This document shows positions 45,150-53,323 of a DNA stretch of 64,000 bases, in pieces. The DNA is from Bacteroidota bacterium (lineage in GTDB: Bacteria; Bacteroidota; Bacteroidia; Chitinophagales; LD1). Within the stretch, counting starts at the first letter, position 1. Every line of letters begins with the position of its first letter. The notes below the pieces were generated by a model. It saw only the letters and a program-made list of their open reading frames with translations, ran no database searches and had not been told where the DNA came from. The position numbers and the translations under genes were made by a program. Location of the stretch: NCBI GenBank assembly GCA_947479455.1, contig CANJZE010000006.1, positions 97,717 to 161,716 of the forward strand. Direction: 5' to 3'.

Positions 45150-47681
45150 ATGGAAGAAATAAATGCCTCACCCAAAAAGAAGAAAGATATGGAACCTATT
45201 TTCGAAATTGAAAATGTTGTTGCCGAAAAGCAAGCAGCTAAGCAACCGCGCGAAAAGAAGCCTGTGAAAAAAGCGAAAGAAAAAGAATCAACAGCTTCAG
45301 AAACCAAATGGTGGAATGACGGTCGTGTTGCAAAGATTGGCGGCTTGTCGTTTATTCTTTTTTCGTTTGCATTGGCAGTGGCGTTTACTTCTTACTTCTT
45401 TACCCTTGCCGAAGACCAAAGCGAAGTAATTGGCAGTGGCGTTTCTACATTGACTGATAATTCGCTGCAGGTGAAGAATGCTTTGGGCAGATTAGGTGCG
45501 TGGTTGGCGAATTTATTCATCAATAATTTATTTGGACTTTCTTCTTATCTGTTTGTGGTTACGTTTTTTGCAATTGGCTTTAATTGGTTAGTGCGCAAAA
45601 ATGTTTTTCCTGCGCTGCGCATTTCGTTGTATTCGTTTGTGGGTGTGGTTTGGTTTTCTTCTGCCTTGGCTTTTGCTAACTACTTGATTTATCCTACCAG
45701 TATTTTGAATTGGGGCGGTGCCTTTGGCGATTATCTAACAGGCGAAACAGGTTACCTCACGGGTCTGTTAAAGCCAACAGGAGTGGGAGCGGTGCTCGTA
45801 GTTTCAGCTATTGCTTTTGCCGTGGTGGTTTACAATATCAATTTCGATTTCATTTTAAATCTGTTTGCTAAAGAAAAAACAGAAGAGGAAATTTTAGCTG
45901 CCGCAACGGCTGCGAAGGAAGCTGCGAAGGTTGTTCCTGTGTTCTTAGACCCGAGTGAAAATATTTTTGGTAAGGACAACATTATGGAAATGGGCAACGA
46001 AGTGATGAACGAGCCGTTGAATTTGGAAGTAGAAAAGATTGAAGAAGAACAAATGCAGTTGAGAAATCTGGACGATAACAACGAGCAAGATTTAGAACTG
46101 GAAGTAGGTGAAACAGTAGAAGAAGCAGTGGTGGAAGCGAACACAGGAGCAATTGGAACAACCTTCGACCCTACATTGGATTTATCGAACTATAAATATC
46201 CGGGGCTTGAATTGCTCGAAGAGCACGGCAGCGATAAAGTGAAGATTGATGCCGAAGAATTAGAACGCAACAAAACGCAGATTATTTCTACGCTCAATAA
46301 TTATCAGATTGAGATTTCGAAAATCAAAGCAACCATAGGACCAACCGTTACGCTGTATGAAATTGTTCCGGCACCGGGTGTTCGTATTTCTAAAATTAAA
46401 AACCTCGAGGATGATATTGCGTTGAGCTTAGCGGCTCTAGGCATCCGTATCATAGCGCCAATACCGGGCAAAGGAACTATTGGTATTGAAGTGCCGAACG
46501 CGCATAAAGAAATTGTTTCTATGCGTTCGCTTCTGGCTTCGGAGAAATTCCAAAACTCAACGGCTGAACTTCCGATCTGTTTGGGTAAGTCAATCAGCAA
46601 CGAAATTTTTGTGGCAGACTTAGCTAAGATGCCTCACTTGCTGATGGCGGGTGCTACCGGTCAGGGAAAATCTGTCGGTATTAACTCGATTCTGGTTTCG
46701 TTACTTTACAAAAAACATCCTTCGCAATTGAAATTTATTTTGGTTGACCCGAAGAAAGTGGAGTTGAGTTTGTATGAAACGTTGGTGAAACATTTTCTCG
46801 CAAAACTTCCTGGCGAAGAAGATGCGATTATCACCGACACGAAGAAGGTGGTGACCACATTGAACGCACTTTGCCTTGAAATGGATGACCGTTACAATTT
46901 GCTCAAGAAAGCAAGTTGCCGCAACTTGAAAGAATACAACCACAAGTTCCTGAACCGTCAGTTGAATCCGAAGAACGGGCACAAGTTTTTGCCATACATT
47001 GTTTTAGTGGTAGATGAGTTTGCCGATTTAATTATGACTGCGGGTAAAGAGGTGGAAATGCCTATTGCCCGCCTCGCACAGTTGGCGCGCGCTATTGGTA
47101 TTCACTTGATTCTTGCCACGCAACGCCCTTCGGTAAATATTATTACAGGAACTATAAAGGCGAATTTCCCTGCGCGAATTGCTTTCAAAACAACTTCTAA
47201 AATTGATTCAAGAACAATTCTCGATACCGGTGGTGCCGAGCAGTTGATAGGCAGAGGCGATATGTTGCTTTCGCTCGGCAGCGATATGATTCGTTTGCAG
47301 TGCGGTTTTGTAGATACACCCGAAGTGGAACAGGTGCGCGACTTTATTGCGAACCAACAGGGTTATGCGCATCCGTTTGAATTGCCTGAATATGTTGACT
47401 TGAATGCAAAAGAGGGCGAGGACTTTTTTAATGATGGCGAGCGCGATGATTTGTTTGACGATGCCGCGCGCATTATTGTGCAGAACCAAATGGGCTCTAC
47501 TTCGCTAATTCAACGCAGATTGAAACTTGGTTACAACCGCGCAGGACGTTTAATGGACCAATTGCAGGAAGCGGGCATTGTGGGCGATAACCTTGGCACC
47601 AAGGCGCGCGATGTTAAATTCAAGAGCGAAACAGAATTGGAACAGTTCTTGCAAAAGCTGAAGGAGCAACCGATGCAGTAA
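45150..47681 (+). CDS. ftsK: DNA translocase FtsK
   Basis: The start at 45150 (MEEINASPKKKK) gives 843 residues; an upstream TTG-type extension is not conserved in character. Four membrane segments lie within about residues 60-250, followed by an acidic linker (about 255-370), the alpha/beta motor (Walker A GATGQGKSVGI near 500; Walker B IVLVVDEFADLIM near 617; RLAQLARAIGIHLILATQRP) and the C-terminal winged-helix gamma domain that reads orienting DNA sequences (about 777-825, LIQRRLKLGYNRAGRLMDQL). FtsK pumps DNA at the septum and activates Xer recombination at dif. The gene leads the conserved ftsK-lolA pair. Confidence 0.95.
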   Translation: MEEINASPKKKKDMEPIFEIENVVAEKQAAKQPREKKPVKKAKEKESTASETKWWNDGRVAKIGGLSFILFSFALAVAFTSYFFTLAEDQSEVIGSGVSTLTDNSLQVKNALGRLGAWLANLFINNLFGLSSYLFVVTFFAIGFNWLVRKNVFPALRISLYSFVGVVWFSSALAFANYLIYPTSILNWGGAFGDYLTGETGYLTGLLKPTGVGAVLVVSAIAFAVVVYNINFDFILNLFAKEKTEEEILAAATAAKEAAKVVPVFLDPSENIFGKDNIMEMGNEVMNEPLNLEVEKIEEEQMQLRNLDDNNEQDLELEVGETVEEAVVEANTGAIGTTFDPTLDLSNYKYPGLELLEEHGSDKVKIDAEELERNKTQIISTLNNYQIEISKIKATIGPTVTLYEIVPAPGVRISKIKNLEDDIALSLAALGIRIIAPIPGKGTIGIEVPNAHKEIVSMRSLLASEKFQNSTAELPICLGKSISNEIFVADLAKMPHLLMAGATGQGKSVGINSILVSLLYKKHPSQLKFILVDPKKVELSLYETLVKHFLAKLPGEEDAIITDTKKVVTTLNALCLEMDDRYNLLKKASCRNLKEYNHKFLNRQLNPKNGHKFLPYIVLVVDEFADLIMTAGKEVEMPIARLAQLARAIGIHLILATQRPSVNIITGTIKANFPARIAFKTTSKIDSRTILDTGGAEQLIGRGDMLLSLGSDMIRLQCGFVDTPEVEQVRDFIANQQGYAHPFELPEYVDLNAKEGEDFFNDGERDDLFDDAARIIVQNQMGSTSLIQRRLKLGYNRAGRLMDQLQEAGIVGDNLGTKARDVKFKSETELEQFLQKLKEQPMQ

Positions 47682-47744
47682 GAGTCCGATGTCGGATGTC
47701 CGAAGTCGGAAGTTTAAATTCAGGTCTGTTTAATTTCTAAAACT

Positions 47745-48425
47745 ATGTTGAAGCGAATTACCCTTCTTTCTATACTAATTGCATGTTCAACGTTCTCCTT
47801 TTCACAAAAGGAAAACACTGCTAATGATGCCGAGGCATCGAACCTGCTCAAAAAGACCAGCGAAAAATATAAAAGTTACAAAAATATTGCTGCTGAATTT
47901 AAACTTGTGATTCAGCGGCCGAAGATGAAATCTGAAGAGGACGACAAGAAATATACCGACACCATCAAAGGCAAAATTTATTTGCAGGGAGCTAAGTTTA
48001 ATATTGATGTAAAAGGGCAGAAGGTGATTTGCGATGGCAAAAACATGTGGACTTACAGCGCTGCCGACCGCGAAGTGCAGGTGAACTACTACGAAGAAAG
48101 CAACGATATTTTTTCGCCTTCCAAAATATTCTCGCTGTATAACTCGGGTTACTCGTATCAGATTAAAGAAAAGAAAACCGTGAACGGTAAAGCCGTGACC
48201 GTGGTGGAAATGAGCCCCGTGAACAAGAAGGTTTCTTACTTTAAAATTGATGTTAGCATTGACGATGCCACGGGCACCATTACCGAAACCAAGGTGTATG
48301 AAAAAAATGGCGTGCGCTACATTTATAAACTCACCAAGCAAACGCCCGACTCTTCTTTAACCGATGACCTCTTTACTTTCGAGCCCAAGAAATTCCCCGG
48401 GGTGAAGGTAGTGGATTTGAGGTAG
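47745..48425 (+). CDS. lolA: LolA-like outer-membrane lipoprotein carrier
   Basis: A 226-residue periplasmic protein with a signal peptide (cleavage near FSFSQ). The half-barrel pattern of LolA is visible: SEKYKSYKNIAAEFKLVI, KGKIYLQGAKFNID, ICDGKNMWTYSAADREVQVN, then FFTFEP-type ending LFTFEPKKFPGVKVVDL. It carries lipoproteins from the inner to the outer membrane. The position 63 bases after ftsK is a conserved Bacteroidota arrangement and supports the call. The spacer between the two genes contains the short repeated words described below. Confidence 0.85.
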   Translation: MLKRITLLSILIACSTFSFSQKENTANDAEASNLLKKTSEKYKSYKNIAAEFKLVIQRPKMKSEEDDKKYTDTIKGKIYLQGAKFNIDVKGQKVICDGKNMWTYSAADREVQVNYYEESNDIFSPSKIFSLYNSGYSYQIKEKKTVNGKAVTVVEMSPVNKKVSYFKIDVSIDDATGTITETKVYEKNGVRYIYKLTKQTPDSSLTDDLFTFEPKKFPGVKVVDLR

Positions 48426-48494
48426 GCAGGGAAGATGGAAGTCGGAAGACCGAAGTAATACAAACCAGGCAATCTTAATATTACCTACCAAGCA

Positions 48495-48908
48495 ATGAAT
48501 AAAGTACGACCTTGGGAATTGTGGGACTGGAAAACAATTAGAAATGTAGCTGTGTTACTAATTGCAGCCAGTGTTGGTTTAATGTTTTTCTTTCGATTTT
48601 CGGATTTGTTACGTAACTCTAAGAGTATTCTATTAACCGAGACTACTACTGGAACATTTATCAGGTCTGAGAATCTCACCCAGTTAGGCATGGGTAAAAG
48701 AGGAAATTATATAAGAGCTACGGGTATTGAAATCGAATATGCTTATGTGGTTAATGGAGTTACTTATTATTCTAAAGACAGAATTCCCAATAGTACTCAA
48801 CATCTAATGTTTTTTAAAAAACTGCGCAATAATCGTGGTATGCCTTTAAAGCTCAGTTACAATCCGAGTAATCCTCAAGAGAGTCAAATTAATACGAATA
48901 CTGAATAG
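48495..48908 (+). CDS. Membrane protein, DUF3592-like
   Basis: A 137-residue protein with one N-terminal membrane segment (RNVAVLLIAASVGLMFFF) and an extracytoplasmic domain (about 45-130). Its pattern, TGTFIRSENL...YIRATGIEIEYAYVVNGVTYYS...LKLSYNPSNPQES, fits DUF3592-type small domains in which a beta strand pair ends in YNP.NP..S. Function is unknown. It is separated from lolA by a repeated-word spacer and ends at a shared terminator. Confidence 0.65.
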   Translation: MNKVRPWELWDWKTIRNVAVLLIAASVGLMFFFRFSDLLRNSKSILLTETTTGTFIRSENLTQLGMGKRGNYIRATGIEIEYAYVVNGVTYYSKDRIPNSTQHLMFFKKLRNNRGMPLKLSYNPSNPQESQINTNTE

Positions 48909-48995
48909 CAAGAGAGTTGAAATTAGAACGATAGATTATCTATTAAGCCTTAGTTCCTGATGTTTCATCGGAACGTCACCAACAACTTCTAAAAC

Positions 48996-49026
48996 AAAAC
49001 AGCCAAAGAAAATCTTTGGCTGTTTT
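48996..49026. terminator. Bidirectional intrinsic terminator
   Basis: AAAACAGCCAAAGA (48996-49009) pairs perfectly with TCTTTGGCTGTTTT (49013-49026) with a 3-base loop. Its sequence closely resembles the sdhB terminator at 52385-52416. Confidence 0.9.
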
Positions 49027-49040
49027 TGTATTGTATTTAC

Positions 49041-49073
49041 TTCGGACTTCGGACTTCGGACATCCGACATCCG
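49041..49073. repeat. Word-repeat intergenic spacer (TTCGGAC units)
   Basis: TTCGGAC is repeated three times and then changes to CATCCGA units. The same words, in the other orientation, occupy 47684-47713 between ftsK and lolA, and degenerate versions occur at 48430-48455 and 10195-10220. These runs contain no gene. Confidence 0.7.
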
Positions 49074-49077
49074 TCTC

Positions 49078-49485
49078 TTACTTGTCTGTCACCGTCACAC
49101 TCACACTGTTTTGCAGTCCATCGTTTTTGGTAACGGTAAAGGTGTATTTCTCGGTATTGCCCGAGTCGCCAGTTATGTAACTATAGTATTGCGTAAAATA
49201 CTGCGTGGTAATATCAATACTTTGAATCGTGCTGTCAGGCGCGCCATTAATACTGCGGGCAATAGTGCAATTGGTCAGTATTCCTTCGGTTCCTGTTTTA
49301 GATGCATTGATACCTATATTAAAAACAGTGCCGTGCACAATAGCGGTGTCTTTATAAACGTAAGCATCGCCAGTTCTAAAAGCTATAGTAGGCGCGGTGC
49401 TTTTTTCACCACCGCATGAGGAGAATTGCACCAAAGCAACAAGAACAATAAATGAAACGCTAAGTACTGAAACTATTTTTTTCAT
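49078..49485 (-). CDS. Small lipoprotein of unknown function
   Basis: The start at 49485 (MKKIVSVLSVSFIVLVALVQ) gives 135 residues with lipobox QFSSCGG; the longer frame adds 19 residues of another hydrophobic stretch and is less likely. The mature part is a single small beta-rich domain with many Thr/Ser (TVFNIGINASKTGTEGIL; ITTQYFTQYYSYITGDSG), like immunoglobulin-type domains of envelope lipoproteins. Function unknown. Confidence 0.65.
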   Translation of the reverse strand: MKKIVSVLSVSFIVLVALVQFSSCGGEKSTAPTIAFRTGDAYVYKDTAIVHGTVFNIGINASKTGTEGILTNCTIARSINGAPDSTIQSIDITTQYFTQYYSYITGDSGNTEKYTFTVTKNDGLQNSVSVTVTDK

Positions 49486-49676
49486 ATCTATTTTTAGTGG
49501 CGCAAACATAAACCATAGCGCGGTTAATAAAAGTTTGACCATGCTCTATAACCATTGGACAAGCTTCGGGTGATTGTTATATCGTGAGGAGCAAGGTTTT
49601 GCGAAATGAGTAACCTAGCACTTTTTTATCCTATTAAATATGTTTCGCTTAGCCCATCTTCAGGATTACAAAATAT

Positions 49677-50963
49677 CTAATCGTCAATCTTTGCATTGAG
49701 AACTTCCAACATTCCTTTCATTTTCAACAAAATTTCTTCCCATTCCTTTTCTGCTAATGAATCGTAAGTAATGGCACCACCCGCCCGCACCGAAAGATAT
49801 TTCTCCTCAGCACTGTAGAAAATACTTCTTATCACTACGTTAAAATCAAAGTCCGCGTCAGCAGTTATATAGCCAATACTGCCGCTATAAAGCCCACGTT
49901 TAAAATCTTCGTAATGTTCAATGTTTTTTAGCACTTCAATTTTGGGAGCACCAGTCATGCTTCCCATCGGGAAACAGTTTTTGATGCAATCGACAAAGTG
50001 CACTTCGGTATCAATTTCAGAAACAACAGTTGAAATCATCTGATGCACCGTTTCAAATTCATAGACTTTGCAAAGATCTTCTACCACCACAGTTCCTGCC
50101 TTTGAACTACGCGCTAAATCGTTTCGCACTAAATCAACAATCATCACATTCTCTGCTTTCTCTTTTTCATCATTTGCCAATTGTTGCTGAAGCAAACTAA
50201 TTTCTTCTGCTGTATTTCCCTTTCGTGCTGTGCCTTTAATAGGTTGCGAAATGAGTTTCGTTCGTTCTTTCTTTAAAAAGCGTTCAGGGCTTGCGCAGCA
50301 TACGTACTTATCATTGAGTTTAAAGAACGAACTAAATGGAGCTTTTGATTTCTTATTCAGTTTCAGAAATGTTTCTACCAGATTCAGCGCTGCATTTTCT
50401 GTATAGAATTCATTGCAATAATTCAATTCATAAAAATCTCCCTCTTCAATTTGTTGCTGTATCAGTTTTACATTGCTGAGATATTTCTCTTTTGATGTGC
50501 GCGGTTGTAACTTGTGTTTTGTGTTGCTTTCACTTTGTGGAATGGCTTGTTTACTGATAGCTTCAAACAGTTCAAATGTTTCGGGATAGTTTCGGTTGAC
50601 GGTTAGTTTGTTTCCGGTTATTTCAAAAATATAGCGCGGTTTGAAGAAATAGAGCAACGGAAATTTTAAGCCATCTACCTTATTGCTTTCGAGTTTCTCT
50701 ATTTCGTTTTTTAAATCGTAACTAAGAAAACCAAAAACGTTTTTGTCTTTACTGAATTTCTTAAGCGCATCAAAAGCATTTTTGTTTTCCGAAATTTCCT
50801 CGATGGCATCAACAGCAAGAATCCATTCTTTGCCTGAATAATTTTTGTGCTGATAATTATTGGAATCTAAAACACAGAACACACGAAACTGATTTGCCCA
50901 AACTATGGCTTGTTCTCTAAATAATTCGGGTTCGGGAAGCGTGATGGTTGTTGTTTCTGCCAC
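49677..50963 (-). CDS. pabB: Aminodeoxychorismate synthase component I
   Basis: A 428-residue chorismate-binding enzyme. The motif SQPIKGTARKG places Lys at position 243, the PIKGT signature of PabB; anthranilate synthase TrpE has PIAGT. Other conserved parts are ENVMIVDLVRNDLARSS, VHQMISTVVSEI, FPMGSMTGAPKIEVLKNIE and YSGSIGYI. It makes 4-amino-4-deoxychorismate for folate from chorismate and ammonia supplied by a glutamine amidotransferase (PabA/TrpG), which is not in this window. It is 9 bases downstream of the flippase gene, so the two are probably co-transcribed. Confidence 0.9.
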   Translation of the reverse strand: MAETTTITLPEPELFREQAIVWANQFRVFCVLDSNNYQHKNYSGKEWILAVDAIEEISENKNAFDALKKFSKDKNVFGFLSYDLKNEIEKLESNKVDGLKFPLLYFFKPRYIFEITGNKLTVNRNYPETFELFEAISKQAIPQSESNTKHKLQPRTSKEKYLSNVKLIQQQIEEGDFYELNYCNEFYTENAALNLVETFLKLNKKSKAPFSSFFKLNDKYVCCASPERFLKKERTKLISQPIKGTARKGNTAEEISLLQQQLANDEKEKAENVMIVDLVRNDLARSSKAGTVVVEDLCKVYEFETVHQMISTVVSEIDTEVHFVDCIKNCFPMGSMTGAPKIEVLKNIEHYEDFKRGLYSGSIGYITADADFDFNVVIRSIFYSAEEKYLSVRAGGAITYDSLAEKEWEEILLKMKGMLEVLNAKIDD

Positions 50964-50972
50964 TTTGCAATT

Positions 50973-52319
50973 TTAATTTGCCCAAACCCCTTTCATCATC
51001 AACACATAACTAAACCCGAAAACTAGAAGCGTGAGCACGCTGTAACCAACAAAAGGGAACACACGCACATAGGAAGAAAGATGAATTTTGTAAACAAAGC
51101 GGTTGACGAGAATCAAAAATATTTTGTCGAAACAATAGGCAATGAAAGTTCCGGCAGCCACACCCGGCAAGCCGATTTTGTTTGCGAGGTAAATACTAAC
51201 CGAAACGTTGATGGTAATTTCCATCACCGATGAAACCAATAAGAATTTGGGTTGCTGAATACCCATAAGAATGGTTTGCGGAAACAAAACACGTGGAATA
51301 ATTAAGAGCAAATAGATGTTGAAGATGATGGCACTGTAAGAAAAGCTATCGCTGAAAACAAGACGGTAAATAAGAGGACTAAAAATCATCAATGCTAAAC
51401 TCAACGGAAAAAACAAGTGCATCATTTGTGTGCTGCGCTTTTTAATTTCAGCTAAACCGTCCTCTAAGTTTTTTGAAACAGCAGGAATCATTGCTGTGCT
51501 GAAGGTATTAGCTACAATCAATAACACGGGAAGTTCCTTTGCGCCATAGCGATAAATGGCAAAGAACATATTATCGAATTTCGATTTCACGATTATGCCA
51601 TCAATATATTCCGATGAGCCGCTGACAAAAAGAGAAAGCATTAACGGAAGCGACAAGCGAAGATTTTCTAAAACAGAACTGAGGTTGAAATTAATGGTGC
51701 TGTATTTTTTGAGAACAATACACAGCACCATTATTTTGAGCAAAGCTATAACCAACAACCCCGCTACTGAATATTCTATACCGAGATGAAGTGCAGCAGG
51801 AAGAAGAACAATCAAAAGCGTTAGCAGAGAAATGAAAACAGCATAATAGACAATCGCTCTTTTCTTTTCATTCAGAAACAAAATGTATTCCACCAAAAAC
51901 GAAGGACTGTTGAGCAAGAGATAAACAGCTGCAAACAGAATGGTTTGCTCGCTTTCGGTTTTGTGTAAAAACGAAAGCACGTTCGCTGAAAGCAAAACCA
52001 ATAGGAGAGAAGAGAACACACTAAAACCTGCGAGCGATAAAAAGGTGTTGAACAAAAGTTTCCTGCGCTCCTCTTCGGTTTTATTCGGATAAACCGCCAG
52101 CATAGAATTGATAATACCGCTGACCCAAAAGAAAGTGAACATGCCGCTGATGAGCAGGAAAGTTTCGAAACTGCCGATTTCAGATTGCAGCAAACCAAGT
52201 TTTACTAAGCCAATGCCAATGAAAATAATAGTGACATAGCGCACCAATTGAAACAACTGCAAACTGCCTGTTCCCGATAAGGAAGTAAATCGTTTAAAGA
52301 TAGTGCTGATTGTTTTCAA
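50973..52319 (-). CDS. Polysaccharide flippase (Wzx/MOP superfamily)
   Basis: A 448-residue protein with about 12 to 14 membrane segments and the MOP-type layout. The N-terminal helix pair (LFQLVRYVTIIFIGIGLVKLG), RLSLPLMLSLFVSGSSEYID, and the SKNLEDGLAEIKKRST loop are typical of polysaccharide biosynthesis export proteins. It would move a lipid-linked glycan across the inner membrane. There is no polysaccharide gene cluster next to it, only pabB and the Sdh genes, so its glycan is unknown. Confidence 0.78.
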   Translation of the reverse strand: MKTISTIFKRFTSLSGTGSLQLFQLVRYVTIIFIGIGLVKLGLLQSEIGSFETFLLISGMFTFFWVSGIINSMLAVYPNKTEEERRKLLFNTFLSLAGFSVFSSLLLVLLSANVLSFLHKTESEQTILFAAVYLLLNSPSFLVEYILFLNEKKRAIVYYAVFISLLTLLIVLLPAALHLGIEYSVAGLLVIALLKIMVLCIVLKKYSTINFNLSSVLENLRLSLPLMLSLFVSGSSEYIDGIIVKSKFDNMFFAIYRYGAKELPVLLIVANTFSTAMIPAVSKNLEDGLAEIKKRSTQMMHLFFPLSLALMIFSPLIYRLVFSDSFSYSAIIFNIYLLLIIPRVLFPQTILMGIQQPKFLLVSSVMEITINVSVSIYLANKIGLPGVAAGTFIAYCFDKIFLILVNRFVYKIHLSSYVRVFPFVGYSVLTLLVFGFSYVLMMKGVWAN

Positions 52320-52384
52320 GATTCGGTTTTCAGAAGCGTTTCAAAAGTAGAAATAAAACGCAACGCGAATTTGAAGTTTAAAAC

Positions 52385-52416
52385 AAAACAGCCGAAGAGT
52401 TTTTCTTCGGCTGTTT
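52385..52416 (-). terminator. Intrinsic terminator of the sdhCAB unit
   Basis: AAACAGCCGAAGA pairs with TCTTCGGCTGTTT around a 5-base loop, with T-rich flank on the minus strand. It is 62 bases past the sdhB stop, after a GC-rich hairpin at 52432-52468. Confidence 0.85.
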
Positions 52417-52477
52417 GTATTTGTATTCAAGTCCCCTTTTATTTCATCCCGCCTTAACGGGAAGGGGATTTAGGGGT

Positions 52478-53224
52478 TTACTCATTAACTAAGCTCGCCA
52501 CCAAATACTCTCTATTCATCCTCGCAATATTCGTAAGCTTAATTTCTTTCGGGCATTCCGCTTCGCACGCACCAATGTTGGTGCAGTTACCAAAACCTTC
52601 TTCATCCATTTGGTTCACCATGTTTATAGCGCGGTTGTTACGCTCGGGTCCACCTTGTGGTAATAAAGCGAGTTGAGAAATTTTTGCCGAAACAAACAAC
52701 ATAGCCGCACTGTTAGGGCAAGCCGCCACACAAGCACCGCAACCAATACATGCCGCAGCATCCATTGCTTTCTCAGCATCCGCTTTGTCAACAGGTAAGT
52801 TATTGGCATCCTGTGCTTGTCCGGTATTTACGGATACAAAACCACCTTTTGCAATGATTCTGTCAAACGCACTTCTATCCGTTACCAAATCTTTTACTAT
52901 AGGAAAAGCACCAGCTCTGAAAGGCTCCACATAAATTGTATCACCATCTTTAAACGAGCGCATGTAAAGCTGACAAGTAGTTGCCGCATGGTGAGGCCCA
53001 TGTGCACGTCCGCTGATATACATCGAGCACATACCGCAAATACCTTCGCGGCAATCGTGGTCGAACGCAATAGGGTCTTCGCCCTTACGCGTGAGGTTAT
53101 CGTTCAGCACATCTACCATTTCCAAAAAACTCATATCGGCATTTATGTTGTCGATAGTGTAGTCAACTAATTTGCCTTGTGCTTTAGCGTTTTTTTGACG
53201 CCATACTTTTAAGTTGAATTTCAT
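52478..53224 (-). CDS. sdhB: Succinate dehydrogenase/fumarate reductase iron-sulfur subunit
   Basis: A 248-residue protein with the three cluster motifs: [13 protein letters not shown] plus the later C of ATTCQLYM (2Fe-2S), [12 protein letters not shown] (4Fe-4S) and the [15 protein letters not shown] region (3Fe-4S and remaining ligand). It carries electrons from the FAD subunit to the membrane quinone site. It closes an sdhCAB set. Between sdhA and sdhB is a 99-base spacer filled with an inverted word repeat, unusual for an operon that normally has short spacers. Confidence 0.95.
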   Translation of the reverse strand: MKFNLKVWRQKNAKAQGKLVDYTIDNINADMSFLEMVDVLNDNLTRKGEDPIAFDHDCREGICGMCSMYISGRAHGPHHAATTCQLYMRSFKDGDTIYVEPFRAGAFPIVKDLVTDRSAFDRIIAKGGFVSVNTGQAQDANNLPVDKADAEKAMDAAACIGCGACVAACPNSAAMLFVSAKISQLALLPQGGPERNNRAINMVNQMDEEGFGNCTNIGACEAECPKEIKLTNIARMNREYLVASLVNE

Positions 53225-53238
53225 AACTAAGATTTTTT

Positions 53239-53316
53239 ACCACCAAGGACATTTAGAACATTTAGAAATACGAATTACATTTTACTTAATGCTCTTAATG
53301 TCCTTAGTGGTGGTTA
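53239..53316. repeat. Gene-less inverted word repeat between sdhB and sdhA
   Basis: TTACCACCA-AGGACATTTAG (from 53237) followed by AACATTTAG is mirrored at 53290-53316, where the minus strand reads TTAACCACCACTAAGGACAT then TAAGAGCATTAAG. Each arm is made of a short word repeated in tandem (GGACATTTAG, AACATTTAG), and the arms are inverted around a 35-base AT-rich centre. No gene fits inside. The layout matches the flanks of the GxxExxY elements further right; derivation from one is an inference. Confidence 0.6.
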
Positions 53317-53323
53317 ATGTTTT

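Noticed and set aside
49677..50963. Anthranilate synthase TrpE
   Set aside because: The PIKGT motif with Lys 243 marks aminodeoxychorismate synthase; TrpE has PIAGT, and no trp genes are nearby.
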